Source of the DNA: Antedon mediterranea
Taxonomy: Eukaryota; Echinodermata; Crinoidea; Comatulida; Antedonidae
NCBI RefSeq assembly: GCF_964355755.1
Contig: NC_092676.1
Span: forward strand, 18,396,288 to 18,460,287
Direction: 5' to 3'
DNA: 64,000 bases
Position numbers and translations under genes: made by a program. Below are positions 34,890 through 48,163 of the stretch, piece by piece (position 1 is the stretch's first letter; every line of letters starts with the position of its first letter). The notes below the pieces were generated by a model. The model worked only from the letters and a program-made list of their open reading frames with translations. It ran no database searches and was not told where the DNA came from.

Positions 34890-37800
34890 ATGACAGACTC
34901 ACTAGGAGCTATTACATGGTGGGGTTTTAGCCCTGCACTTGATTTACAAGATAAAGGTATACGATGTTCGATTTACATTTAACCATAACATATGTTATGT
35001 TTAACCATATTTTTTTTTGTCAAATTGTGAATGCTTTCTAATTTCTTCTTGTTGCACAGCTGCTCTGAGTCCTGGGAAAAATCTTTGTTTTTTTATTGAG
35101 GATAGGCCTAGGCTGCCATCTAATTTTGTTGGTGTAAAGGCTATATTAGCACGATCAACCGTCTTCCTGACATATTGTTTTTTATCTGTAGCTAAGCCTA
35201 CAGTCAGCTGTTTCCTGATTGTGCACCTTTCTTAATTAATTTAATTCTGTTGTGGGTACACATGCTTGCAGTTAACTGTGTCGATATAAAACTTTACATT
35301 ACACATCCAGTCTACCGTGCCTTAACCTAAGCAATAGAAAACAAACAATTACATGCAGAGCCAAGTCATATATAGGCCCTATACACTTTAAAGAAAGAGA
35401 ATTAATTGTAGCTACACACCAACATAAAAGCTTCAACAAGGTTTTTTTCGACATCATCCCTGTAATAATACTAATTTTATTTTATTTTTGTAGATATTGA
35501 AACGGAAGCTAAACATTTAAATTTAGACAATGAGTCGACTACTGAAGCTGTCAACATTTTGCTTGTTGGTGCGGGTGATATACGACACATTCTGGAAACA
35601 ATATCCCGAGCTTATCGCCACACCAACAAACAACTCAATGTGAGTATAAACCCACACATTTAGTTGATTACCGTTTATGAAGAATTCCTGGAATCAAGTA
35701 GTCAATCAATCGTACCATTTTTTAAGCGCCACTCCAACGGTCATTGCTCATAGCGCTGTCAGAAAGAAAAGTTTTTAGACTTCAAACTTTCCAAAGATAT
35801 CAAGTTTCTAAAACAGTATGTAAAGGTATGTTTCAGAGCCTATGCCCAGCAGTACTGAATGTCCGATCTCCCCAGCTATGTTTTCTCCTTGGAATGTGCA
35901 AGAGCATTTATTTGTTCGATCTCAGTTCTCTTTTCCTCAGTAAGCAAGAAGAAGGCAGAGACTAATGGACCTAAAAATAAAGTAGAAGGCTTATTTAAAA
36001 AAAATCCCTATTTTTAATTTTTAGCCAATTGAAATTGAGAAAAATTGAACTTAAGCCATGTCTACACTATCAAAAAATGTGATGTGCCCATATATGGACA
36101 TGATGATGTCATATCACTACCATATTTAGGCATATCACTACCATATTTGGGCACATCACACTTTCTTTGTCAAACTAGTTTGATAGTGTAGACAAAGCTT
36201 TAGAAATAATAATAATATTGTTTACGTTTCAGTTTTACGTTGTTGAAAACAGCTTGGAATTGTTAGCGCGACAACTGCTTCTACTGATGATTGCGTGTGA
36301 AGACAGGAATCGTATGGGACTACAAGAAAAGATGGAGCTATTCTTAGAAGTATTTGGCAATAGCCTAATTCGGCAGCAGACTAACGAATACATAATTGAA
36401 AAGTCTAACTTGCTTATTAAGTATGTTTCAAATTCCTTTTTAAAGCTTGGTTCCCACTAGCGACGCAACGTAACGCAACCTACACAACGTAAGAAAATGC
36501 CCTTCCAATCATTGTGTTTGCCCCCGCCTGCGTGAAATCAAACCTGCGATGTTTGCAGCATTATTGCGTCGTCAGTTCCCACTTGTGATTATGCAATACA
36601 GAACTTTGCGTCAATACGTCGCTGCGTTGCGTCCTAGTGGGAACCACGCTTTAGAGACACATTTGTCCTGAGACAAGTTTCACATTTGTCGTATTCGTTT
36701 CGTGACTTTACCATTGAGTACAGTTTTTCATTTGAGTACTTATTTAACAGAGTATTCTGAGTGCTGATTGCTCTCAACAAAAAAGCTTGCGTTTGTTAAT
36801 GTTTTCTATTCAAAAGATTTTCTGTTGAGCACCATCATTTTACAATCGGCATTTGAATACAAAAAGTACTCAACGAATCTTATGTTTGACTACGATAAAA
36901 TCAAATACGACAAAAAGTCAACATAAACAATATATTTGGAGTTATGTTTATGTTTATAAAATATACTAACCAAAACTGAAAAACAAATTTTTATTGGATG
37001 ATTATATGAATTATTACTCAAAATCATTTTGGTTTTGACCTACATGCAAAAAAATAATTATAATTTATTTTCAGAATGGTCACAGATTTAGACTTCCTCG
37101 CATCTTCGTTCCCGGCACTTGATATTTCTGCTTTGAAGTTCAAGGAAAGAGATCAACTGGAAGCAATTTTCAAGTTTTGGAGAAACCCTGACAACCAAGT
37201 GTTTGATATATCAACTTATTGGTACATTTTAACTTTACGTTTCAAAAGATATAGACTAACTTTTGTCCCGGACTAGATAGTTCTGAACTAAAGTTATATT
37301 CCCTTTCAAGAATACGGGCCCTAAAGTTTGAGAGTCATGTGTTAAAGTATTGCTATAGTTCATTCATTATTCTTCATTAGTGGATATCCATATTTTCATT
37401 TTCAACAGACAACTTATATCCGATTCGCACAAACAACACACATACATAAAAAATATCAAACAATTTGGTTTATATCTCCCAAGATTATACTCTATATTTC
37501 ACACTAGTTTGTTAAGTGTAATGTAAAAACTCAGTAGAAAGATACATGCACATAAGCACAGATACCACATGTTACATCAATGTATTGACTTATTACCAAC
37601 TTATTCCAAGATTTTACAAGTATAAGCACAGAAATGCTTTCACACAATACCTAGTTAATAATAATTTGTTATCAGTACATCACTGTACTTTTTTATAAGA
37701 TTTTTACAGGTATTAAACTGTACTTTTGTCTTGGGTTCTGCCATCTACCTCATATCTAAAGGCAGTTCCTTATCCTGATTCACACAATAGCTTTCACTAA

Positions 37801-40800
37801 ATTTGTAAATTCCTCAATTTTGTCCACAGGGATAATCGAGTACGTAAACATCTTGATCAACGCTATGATTCACGGCGCAATTGTTTTGATTGGGACTACA
37901 ATATGAAACTAAGGGATAGAGGAGCATCAGTTATTAATGCTAAACAGTATGGCGCTTGGAGAGACACTGGAGTGGCGTTTGAAGCCAGGGATGGCAACTA
38001 TGACATTCCAAATAAGACATTGGCATCTGGTTTACTCTTTAAACAGGTACTGAATTTTGGAATTCTTCTCTGACTAGTCTTCAATGATTGTTTCAGTTGT
38101 ATTTCACACAACATATTATACTATATGTAGAAAACTCTGTTATTTACTGTGCTACTATGTTTTTAGGGAGGGGCTACAATGCAACAACGTGGATACTGGG
38201 GTGATATTGTCTGCAGTCCTTACCTTGCATATGGAATTGAAAGTGAAAACAAAGAATTATTCAAGACTCAGAATGGAACACATATTAGGGTTAGTAAGTC
38301 ACAACCATAGAGAAGAAGTCATATTTAATATCAGACACGATTGGGCTGCAGGCCTAAATTGTCTGGTTTTCTGGATGCAGGAGAGATTTTGAGACCTTAC
38401 AGAAAATTATAGTTTTAGCAAAGTTTCCCCCGGAAGGCAGAGAGCAAGTGCACAATGCAATCAATGATAAACAGGTGCTCATGATGCAACTGAGTCAGTA
38501 GTTTAAGTCACTTGTATTCAACTTCATACACAACTGCTTTAGAAACAGAGAAAGTGACATAACATTTGGTAAATTTGTTTATCAGAAAAAGATAAAAGTA
38601 TTTTGAGTCCTTTTTTTCTTAACGAAAAAGCCTGAGCACATTTTAATATAACCATTCTAAAACAACAAAGTACTCAACCAATCTTTATGTTGACTACAAA
38701 AGTTTCCAATAAAATTGTCAACACCATAAATTTTGTTCTAAAACTATATTTCCAGACTGCTGCAGATGTTTCGGAGTTTAACGTTCTATCCCTTCTTTAT
38801 GAACTCTCAAACAAGGAGACGTATGTACCAAAAGAAACAATGGAAGGAAAGAAACAAGATATCCCCTCAGCTACTTTAACAGAAATAACTGAAGAGGAAG
38901 AAGAAACAGAAGATGATGTCAAAGAAAATGGTACTTGCAATGAAGAACAGATTACAGGTGTGTTAATAAGAATAATAAATTAGGTTTACAGAATACAGTA
39001 TGCGCTTAACAATAGAAATAAAAAGCTGAAAACTAAGAGGAAAAAAGAGTGAGTTTCAGAGCAGCCTATAAATGATTGAAGTAGCCTGACAGATAGAGGT
39101 TGGTAAACCGTTCCAAAGGGTGACAGATGCTTAAGAAAAGGAACAAAAAACCATATTAAATGCTTTGTTGACGGATGGATGGAATTAGTGAGTAGAGACT
39201 CTGAACTAGATCGCAGAGGTCTCTTAGGAATATATGGATCAATCAAATTCAAAATAAAAGCAGGCGAGGTATTCACCAGTTTCAACAACCATCGTCTAAA
39301 GTAAAATACAATCAAACTGCATTAAGCTATACATTATAAGTGTAGCTAAAATTGTCTGAAGGTGATTGGCCGATAAAAACTGACAGCTTGCCCATGGCAA
39401 ACCAATTGAAATGCTGTTAACAGGACGAAGGTGAAATAGAGAAATAATTCTCTATAGAGGTCAATGCTAAACTTCAAATACTGTACGCCCCTATAAATTT
39501 TAAGATTTTATCTATTCTCTGTAAAGCCTGTTTTTACACACACATTAGAACTGAATTTTAAATTAATCCCATTTTACTATAAAATTTCCTGAACTGTATG
39601 TATGCATTGCTCAAATTAACCCTGTTGTACTGTATATATAATAAAAACGACCTTGAATGATCCCATTCGAGATTTTGAATAGCCTTGAGCCACAATTGTT
39701 ACACATCTACTGTAAACCTGATGTTTCAAATACTCCATGCTTTGAGCTATGCTAACATCAGTCTGACATAACGCTAGGCTATTCATTACTTTATCAACAT
39801 TGGCAACCTTTGTACCATTTCTTTAAGCCATTAATTAGTGTATTCTTTTTTTTGCAGATAACATATTATTGGAAAATGTCAAAATCTTTTTCCTTCCCCT
39901 TGGCTCAGCAGCTGAAATTCATAAAAAGAGTAAATACAAGAAATTGTTCAACCTGGTCTATTTCTCAAATAGGTAAAGAATTTTAAATAAAGAAAAGTGC
40001 CGATTATTTGAATTTATGAATCATGGAGGTAACCAGTTATGGATCCAAGGCTGGGGGACTAATATTATTATATTATTAGTTTTTCCTGAAGATTATTACG
40101 GAGATTTGATTCCATTGTTATGTAATTGCCACTAAAAATTACGATTGTTGATTTGCTGTGCAATATATGAGAGTTTCATTTCCGGCCAATTAAAGATGCC
40201 ATTTACTGTATCATGAAATGGGGTGTTATTAACCACAATTTGCTTTCCACAACCCCCACAATGAGGGCCTGTGGCTCATGTACTTAGTGGTCTTGTCTGC
40301 CTCCCCTCCCCTAATTTAACATGCTGGATCCGCCCCTGGTAACTAAATACTACACCATTTTGAGCTAATATTCTTTACCACAAACGTTTCCGGCATATAT
40401 ACATTCACATACGTCGTCCTACCAACTTTACAATATCAAACAGTTTGTTAAATCACCTAGCCAGCTAGTTTCTTTTTTATTCCGTCCATGCTGTAGCATA
40501 TATGACTGTTTTACGTTTAGCGTAGCAATCTTTATTCTTTTTTATAGCATGGTTCATAACATTAATGAATCGTTAAAGACAATAATGGCAGATGGAGCAA
40601 AGGTAGTCCTTGAGACCGCTAAGTTTATGTTGGAGTTAACCGAAGAGCAGTACATGCAATATGTAAATAAAGTAACAGCAATGGTTAAGAATATTGGATG
40701 CAAGGTATGGAATGAATTATAGGTACAATAAACAGTGGACCCCGCTCTTTGGGTCATCCTTTTTTCAGGGGACATTCTCCAGTGAGACAAAACGGGGGGA

Positions 40801-41160
40801 AATGTTTTGATACTATGCCCAAATTCTATTCAAGGGACACTGCTTAAGGATATACTTTATTGGGTTGTGAAGGTGTCCCTTACTGTAGTACCAGACAGCA
40901 GTTATGAGGTTGGACATGTATTGTTATAATAATAAAGCTTATTCTACAAACGGTATTCCCCCTCCATTATTTTTCTTGTGACAAAAGTAAAGTAGGTAAT
41001 AGGAATTCTACTGTATTTTGATACATTACGTTTGCCTAGGTTTGCAATTATTAGTTCAGTATGTGCCATTAATTTATTTGTTTTGTCATTTCAGCCTTCT
41101 CCTAAAAGTGATGCAAAAAATGACAACTTTGCCACATTCACATTCTTAGGAAACGAATGA
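34890..41160 (+). CDS. DNAAF3: Dynein axonemal assembly factor 3
   Basis: DNAAF3 acts in the cytoplasm in the folding and pre-assembly of outer and inner dynein arms for motile cilia. Ten exons: 34890-34956, 35494-35639, 36233-36420, 37075-37221, 37830-38046, 38167-38289, 38756-38957, 39858-39972, 40548-40704, 41095-41160; 1428 nt, 475 aa (human about 541), all in frame. Motifs: GAITWWGFSPALDLQ at the start, VNILLVGAGDIRHIL (Rossmann/methyltransferase-like strand and loop), FYVVENSLELLARQLLLL, MGLQEKMELFLEVFGN, LKFKERDQLEAIFKFW, WDYNMKLRDRGASVI, WRDTGVAFEARDGNYDIPNK, RGYWGDIVCSPYLAYGIE and VKIFFLPLGSAAEIHKKSKY. A Glu-rich linker sits at the exon 7 end. The human C-terminal disordered tail is much shorter here. 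The start was chosen by alignment to the family's SWWG start. Confidence 0.97.
36053..36202. mobile_element. MITE, TCTACACTATCAAACT family (copy 6)
   Basis: Left end AAGCCATGTCTACACTATCA and right end TTTGATAGTGTAGACAAAGC are inverted. It lies 30 bp before the acceptor of DNAAF3 exon 3. Confidence 0.85.
36442..36653. mobile_element. MITE, TTGGTTCCCA family (full copy)
   Basis: Termini AAAGCTTGGTTCCCACTAGC and CTAGTGGGAACCACGCTTTA are inverted. The interior is rich in GCAACG/CGTTGCG. It begins about 20 bp after the donor of DNAAF3 exon 3. Confidence 0.85.
38985..39345 (-). pseudogene. LINE fragment, antisense, long residual frame
   Basis: A minus frame (38986-39315) reads YIPKRPLRSSSESLLT and then HLSPFGTVYQPL. 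The P.RSSS..LL....FG segment is the usual lead-in to the C-terminus of CR1/L2-like reverse transcriptases; the following WN.LP part is out of frame. It lies in DNAAF3 intron 7. Confidence 0.5.
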
Positions 41161-41360
41161 GGTTTTCCAGTCAAACTCTATCAATAATGAAAGAATATCC
41201 ACAAAATATATTTCAACATCATGATTTAGGGGTGCGTGAACCAGAAATTAGCGCATTCCAACATTCTGTGGTGTATTCTATGAATTTTCTTGGCTGAATA
41301 TTGATACAGAATCATGCATTTTATGATGGGTATGAAATTGGAATTTCCTCATGGGGCATT

Positions 41361-42168
41361 CAGTGAAGTATAGAGCCCTCGAGTTGGCAAGCATGGGACG
41401 GCATCTACTGAAGCATAGAACCCTTGAGTTGGCAAGCATGGGACTGCATCCACTGAAGCATAGAACCCTCGAGTTGGCAAGCATGGGACGGCATCTGATG
41501 AAGCATAGAACCCGCGAGTTGGCAAGCATGGGACGGCATCTACAGTACTGAAGCATAGAACCCTCGAGTTGGCAAGCATGGGACGGCATCTACTGAAGCA
41601 TAGAACCCTCGAGTTGGCAAGCATGGGACGGCATCTGATGAAGCATAGAACCCGCGAGTTGGCAAGCATGGGACGGCATCTACAGTACTGAAGCATAGAA
41701 CCCTCAAGTTGGCAAGCATGGGACTGCATCTACTGAAGCATAAACCCTCAAGTTGGCAAGCATGGGACTACATCTACTAAAGCACAGAACCCTCAAGTTG
41801 GCAAGCATGGGACTGCATCTACTGAAGCATAGAGCCCTCAAGTTGGCAAGCATGGGACTGCATCTACTAAAGCATAGAACCCTAGAGTTGGCAAGCATGA
41901 GACTGCATCTACTAAAGCATAGAACCCTAGAGTTGGCAAGCATGGGACTGCATCTACTGAAGCATAGAGCCCTCAAGTTGGCAAGCATGAGACTGCATCT
42001 ACTAAAGCACAGAACCCTCAAGTTGGCAAGCATGGGACTGCATCTACTGAAGCATAGAGCCCTCAAGTTGGCAAGCATGGGACTGCATCTACTAAAGCAT
42101 AGAACCCTAGAGTTGCCAAGCATGGGACTACATCCACTGAAGCATAGAACCCTCAAGTTGGCAAGCAT
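41361..42168. repeat. 45-bp minisatellite, about 18 copies
   Basis: A 45-bp unit containing GAGTTGGCAAGCATGGGAC and GCATCTACTGAAGCATAGA is repeated about 18 times, with a few units 6 bp longer (extra TACAGT at about 41540 and 41680). Because 45 is a multiple of three, long frames appear on both strands (for example 41753-42202 plus and 41704-42210 minus); these are repeat artefacts. It starts 200 bp after the DNAAF3 stop and ends before the first AATAAA, so it is probably in the DNAAF3 3' UTR. Confidence 0.95.
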
Positions 42169-42292
42169 GGCTGATGAGACAAGAAGCAGAATAAGTTTAT
42201 GATGGATCAAATGAACAATTGAAGCAATTCAATCAAAACTGGACACACCTTTAAGGTTCTTTCACACCTGCTCTGGTCCGGCGGCTCCGGCA

Positions 42293-42298
42293 AATAAA
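42293..42298 (+). terminator. Poly(A) signal candidate for DNAAF3
   Basis: This is the first AATAAA after the DNAAF3 stop codon that I found, 1.13 kb downstream and beyond the minisatellite. A second lies at about 42537. Confidence 0.45.
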
Positions 42299-44715
42299 AT
42301 TGAACGTCAATGTTTCGTTTTCAGGACACTCCATGTGGCTGTGTGCCAATCGATTGGTCTGTGACACACCCTGAGACTGGCCTATGACATCCCTTAGAAT
42401 GGCATGTGGCTCTGACACGCCCTTGATTATTTCTGTAAATTCTAAATTTTAAAATACATTTTGAATATTAAAGAATTTGGTTTTGGAAGAGTTGACAAAA
42501 ATTGTACAGAATTGTGTACAGAATCAATTGTCGGTCAATAAAATGATATTTTTCAAAATTGTTGTGTAATTGAAAAATATGAATTCTTAAAAAACTACCA
42601 CTGTGCAAAAATCTAACTCAAAAAAACAGGTTGAGGTTTATGTAGTTAAGAAATTGTATTCTTAAAAACAAAAAGATCCCTACCCTAGATGTTTTTGAAT
42701 TTCAGGTCGATTAATTTTGGCAGATTTAAAACAATGGTTTCGGCCTAATAATTGAATATTAAATTAAATACAACATGTAATATAATATGTGTTTAATAAG
42801 ATTTTTTATTTAAAATTATCATTTATTCACAATGTTTTACCAGGCTGTAATTATATGTACTAACATTAAAAAAAAAAAAAAAAAACTTTTACGTGTTATA
42901 CTATGCGTCAATAAGCATAACAAGTAAAACGCAACTGAGACTGATTGATGATGTTTAAATGCAAAAATAATAGCCGACTTATATTGCCTGATGCATGTTT
43001 ACAATTAGGTGCAGAATAACCGATGATACGTCTATTTATCAGGCTATAGATATACACTAGAACTGTTTTGTCTTGTCTCTTTGTATTTAATAGAATGAGA
43101 AAACACTCTTAAATCTTTGTTAAATGACCAATTTGACAGGTTTTATGCCAAGGTTTCTGATATTTTAAAATTCAATGAAGTCCCAATAGACTTACACATT
43201 ATATCATCTTCAATTCTGCATGGTTAATTTACACCGCGACAATGACTGAAAGATTTTCAGTGTAGGCAATAAACAGTAAAATAAATTGTTGTGTTTGAGA
43301 AATGATAACACAGATTCTTTACAACATTTTGAGTGCTAGAGAAGACGATAAGAATAATTTTATAAATGCAATTGAAATGATCAAGTAAAGAAATAAACGA
43401 ATGCTTTTGATAGAAATAGAGTGGGGTTAAAATAATAGTTTGGTTCTATGCTTTAAAATAACTTAATTTTGTCACCATTCTTTTAGTAGGCCTACCTTGT
43501 ATCTCCACATAATATAATTTGACCGGGCACAATATCACTTTTTATGTTTATTGTATTTTTAAAATATTGTATTTTTTTTAATTGGAAAAATATATTGGAA
43601 ATATTTTTCCAATAAAATATAAACAAATATCTATTTTCAGGCCTCAACAAAGTTTCAGGGAAAATAGAGATACAAGGTTTTAAAAGCAATGCTAAACAAA
43701 ATCTTTAATGGAAAATTTTAACGTATTGCGGAAAATATTAAGGAATGTGTAAACATAAAAAGAAAGACAAAAATCTAATTAGGGAAGACCGGTTATATTT
43801 CCATTTTTATATTAAGAAAATGTAAATAACTTGGCAAGTTAACAGATTTGAAGGCTAAATTTAATGAGCTTTTTTTTTTATAGAAAAGTCATATAATTAT
43901 ATTTTAACAGTTTATGAACATATGGCAAACCAAGAAATGTCTTTTTGTTCTTTTTACAGATTTCCAAATTTGTTATAAATTAAAAAAAATTTTCTATGAA
44001 TATTATATGTCTCTGCGTCTTAAATTGTAAAATAATGTTTCTACTTTCATTGTGGTCCCGAAATGGAGTTTTGTCTTTTATAACAGTAGACTATATTGTT
44101 TGTTCCATTTTTTTTAAAGCAATTGTTTTGCTTCAAACTTTTATATTGCTAAGGAAGCGATTGTAATGAGCCATTTCTTCCCCTTTCAAACATGGCAGTT
44201 TGAAGAACAAATATGAATTCCAATTTACAATCAACAATACACTACTTTATTTGTTATAACATAGCTTTAGAATTTCATTTCTAGATGTCCTAATAATTAA
44301 AGGTTATAGGTCAGAAAATCAGGAATATTGAGGTAGGGGGTTGTAATTTGATGCAATTAGTCTATAACTTGACAGAGATATTAAATGCATGCTTCATTTG
44401 AATGTATTGATCATTGTAATACAGTACAGTATGCTGCACCGTTATACAACAATATTAGCATCACTGCTATACGATATTAGTATAAACAACCAATCCCATT
44501 GTCCTTTTTAATACCAATATTACTGTAACGTTACAATTATGTTATAGAGCGATATTAAAAAATAGACAACACCTGCATAAACCAATATTAATTATGGATA
44601 CAAAATGGTATAATGGATACAAAATGGTATAATGGATTGTGGGTGTGAGAAGGAGACTGACAAGGGGAGCTTTCTACAAAGCAGTAGTATACTACAGGTA
44701 TATCAAAATATGTTG

Positions 44716-44998
44716 GACGCTTGATTACCGATCGTGAGGTCGTGGTTCGAATCTAAATCTCGCCGCATTGCTTGTTTCCTTAGGCAAGGCACTTACATTT
44801 GCCTCTCCCCCCACCCAGGTGTATTAAATGGGTGCCCAGTTACATCAAGACACAACTTTGCGCTGATTACTATCTGCATTATGGAAGTATGTTTCCATGT
44901 GTTTTATCCAAAAAATTACCGGGGTAATAATGCTTGTAAAATGCCTTGAGCATGATTTCTAATAATAAAGGTGCTGTATAACTGTGGTATTATTAACA
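44716..44998 (+). mobile_element. tRNA-derived SINE
   Basis: The B box GTGGTTCGAATCT lies at about 44742-44754, after a degenerate A-box region (TGGACGCTTGATTACCG). Then come CCTTAGGCAAGGCACTTACA, CCACCCAGGTGTATTAAATG, GGTGCCC, CCTTGAGCATGA and a 3' end AATAAAGGTGCTGTATAACT. This module order is that of a composite metazoan SINE with a LINE-type tail. Confidence 0.75.
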
Positions 44999-46611
44999 AA
45001 ACGAGAGGTCATTTGACGTTGCAAGTGCCGTATTTCAACCATAGGGCGTAATGGTTATTTTAGAGCACTATAGGAAAAATTTGTAATGATTGTTGAGGCC
45101 TGAATGTGTCCTCGTAATATGGTTCTAATGTATTTTAAAATATATTTATCAATAAAAGTTAAATTTACTTATTAAAAACGTTGGCGACACTAAGATTTAG
45201 GAGAATGCATATGTTCTTTACAGGGAATGCACATTTGGACCTTTTTTGTCTTTTGAGATATTCATGCATCATCTGATTTCCAGTAAATTAAATATATTGT
45301 CACTAAAAACGATGTAGGCCTACACTTTATGTTTTAACATATTCTGTCTAGGCCAAATTGATTTTGGATGCCCGAATTGGTCGGCTCTGAAAGTATATTT
45401 CTATCCAAATAAACAAACAATTTAGAAATACATAATATGGGTATTAAATGGCCACTTTCACTATTTACTGAAACCAGTGTAGTAACTTTAAAATACATAC
45501 AATGTTTACAATCATTTTGCTTTTTAGCCGTTATATTTATTTTAAAGACATAAATCATAGGATAAAAATCAAAATCATTTTTGTTTCAAAAAAAATTACT
45601 TTTATGATATTATTTCCCATCATATTTATTATTACATATTTGACAATAATATCAAAATATATGGTGGTATTTCGTCTAATTATAATCAAAATTAACAATA
45701 ATGATACATAGATTCACAGGCATACTTCTTCTAGCTTGGCCTATATTCTTACCAAAATAATATTAAAATACTTGCTGATAGAGAAATAGTTCATTAATTT
45801 ATATATTTTAACTTATCTCCTTGCTACTTATAAGGTTAAAGTAGAAATAGTACAAACATCGATTATGTAATATATTCACACAAAAAAATATTAGAGGATA
45901 GGAAGAAGGTACTATTGTTTTTACAGGTCACTAATAACATATTATGCTACTGGATTGACTTTTTACATCTGTTGTATACTATACTGTGGGACGCGAATCC
46001 AGATAGTTACTTCTTGATGATGTTGGTATAAAAATAAACAATATCTATAATAATAAATGTATTATTAAAAATATTAGACTTTAGAATTTAATTGATTCTG
46101 TGTGAAGTTGATCAAAATTATATTGTGGTAAAATTATAAAGGCTAAATGCATTCATGACATTAACTTTGAATAGTTTTTCTTAAAATTTGGATTAGGTAG
46201 TACAGTAACTATCCAACTACCATACATTTTTTACCAGGGCTAATATTTCTGGTTTTCTAGAAAGTATTCTGAATGTGTTGCTAGTGGTTAATAAAAATGT
46301 TATGGACCTTTTAGACCTCAAGAAAAGTTCGGCTTTGGGAAAATTTCCAGTTTTGAGAGAGTTTGGCATTGGGAGAATTGTTTCTGGTTAAAGTTACAGT
46401 ACAAGACCGATGTTTCTGAAGGTGATTTGTGCAGAAAATTATACAGGGTCAATGATTTCACATCCCTAAACATTGTTGTTGTTAATTGTACACCCAGACA
46501 TAACAAAGTGTAGAAAACTTGATAGCATAGTATCACATAGGGTAGAGCAATATGCAGCCAACAGATGTAAAATGTCAAGTTCTTAATAAAGGAAGTATAA
46601 AGACAAGTACA

Positions 46612-46725
46612 CAGTGGCGTAACGGCTATGAGTGCTCACTGGGGAAGCATGAGCAGTCCAATGCATTTACCCACTCCCTAAAGAGTGCTAAACCAAGGGC
46701 CTTTACCCACTGCGTTATGCCACTG
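46612..46725. mobile_element. Short TIR element, CAGTGGCGTAACG ends
   Basis: The 114-bp segment starts CAGTGGCGTAACGG and ends CGTTATGCCACTG. The tip resembles the CAGTGGCG termini of some cut-and-paste DNA transposon families, but no clear target duplication was seen. Confidence 0.6.
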
Positions 46726-47131
46726 CAGGTATTTGACAGTTTAATGGGGAAAAACATTATTATTATTTAAAGCCCTATTCGCATTCAATTTAATCAATAC
46801 CATAGGGTTACTTTGGTCAAATCATATTCTCTCCTTTGGATGCCTTGCCTTGTGACCGTACTTCAACTCGAATCCTCAGCTCTCAAACTCCCATTGCACA
46901 GAACTCTAAACATATTCTTATTTAACTAAGCTGTAGTTGAATATGGTTGTTTAAAAGTAGAAGGCCCAATTTGTTCAACTGGCATGATCTCAAGTTCTAG
47001 CCGAGTCAAGTTGACATCTGGTTGCGAGAGTGACATATTCTTAACTTGACTTGTATGACTAATCTTTTTATTTATTTTATTTATGTTTCTTCTTATAACT
47101 TGTGTTAAACACTGCACATTAGAACCGTATT

Positions 47132-47307
47132 AAGGCCAATTTACACAGACGAGCGGTAAGAATAATAAAAATATAGAATCTGTTATTCTTTATTACCATT
47201 GACACACAACGCGGTGTGGACAGGCAGTTTCCGCTCAGGATAGATACAGAATCTTTGTAGGACAAGAGGTCTTACGCTTACCGCTCGTCTATATAAATTG
47301 GCCTTTA
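47132..47307. mobile_element. MITE, AAGGCCAATTTACACAG family (copy 2)
   Basis: Left end AAGGCCAATTTACACAGACG and right end CGTCTATATAAATTGGCCTT are inverted. The interior ACCGCTC and CAACGCGG blocks match the copy at 10347-10542. Confidence 0.8.
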
Positions 47308-48069
47308 ATCGAACACCATCGGGACGCAACAAAGTGTTGGCCATAGTCCTTACACATAAATTTCCATTTGTTTGTTGGGAAAGTGTCCCTTATATCGCCT
47401 TCTCTCAATAGAGGGATTCTACTGTAGCATATTCTGACTGATCACAATCAAACATTCACCAGTAAAGTCATCTGGCAGCCAATAATTAATTAAAGATCCT
47501 GTTAATTAGTTTACTCATCGATAACTTTCCAATTAAATAAACATATTTGCATGATTCTATTCATAGCATTCAATAAAATGCCCCACAAACTCACGACCTT
47601 TATAATCTTTTTGTACCAAAAAAAACCCATTAATAAGTAGAATATATATATATATATATAATACTTGAGACTCGTGGGCTGCAATAATAAAACTCAATGT
47701 TTGAAAAAACATAAAACTAGATTATTATTAAGAAAAACAATTTGTAATACTGTATCTTTTGCTGAAAATGTTATAGTTCATCATTAATAGTATTGATTAT
47801 ATATTTATGTTTTTCAGAAATTTTGCATGTTTTACTGAGATTTTACAAGTGAAATTGAAAGGAAAATAATGGGGTATGGGATAATAGCAAAAACATTGTC
47901 ACCAAAATAAGTTGTTAAAAATTATTCTTAAATAGTACCACATGTTACAAATGGGTATGTTTAGACTCAAAGCTTAGGTAGTTCATATATGCAGCGTACA
48001 CATTTTTGTGTCATTACTAGGGTGCAGATTATCATTAGATAGCTGATACAACCTAGGGGTTCATAATTG

Positions 48070-48163
48070 AGCAGTAGAGGCTGGAGAAGTAGAGGCTGGA
48101 GAAGTAGAGGCTGGAGCAGTAGAGGCTGGAGCAGTAGAGGCTGGAGCAGTAGAGGCTAGATCA
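48070..48163. repeat. 15-bp minisatellite, about 6 copies
   Basis: The unit AGTAGAGGCTGGAGC (with A or C at the last base) is repeated about six times. It may lie in the Ras 3' UTR or downstream of it. Confidence 0.9.

Noticed and set aside
41278-42210. Long open frames on both strands (up to 168 aa) with repeated MLANSRVLCFSRCSP-like peptides
   Set aside because: They arise from the 45-bp tandem repeat, whose length is a multiple of three. Frames are open on both strands with no splice or family support.
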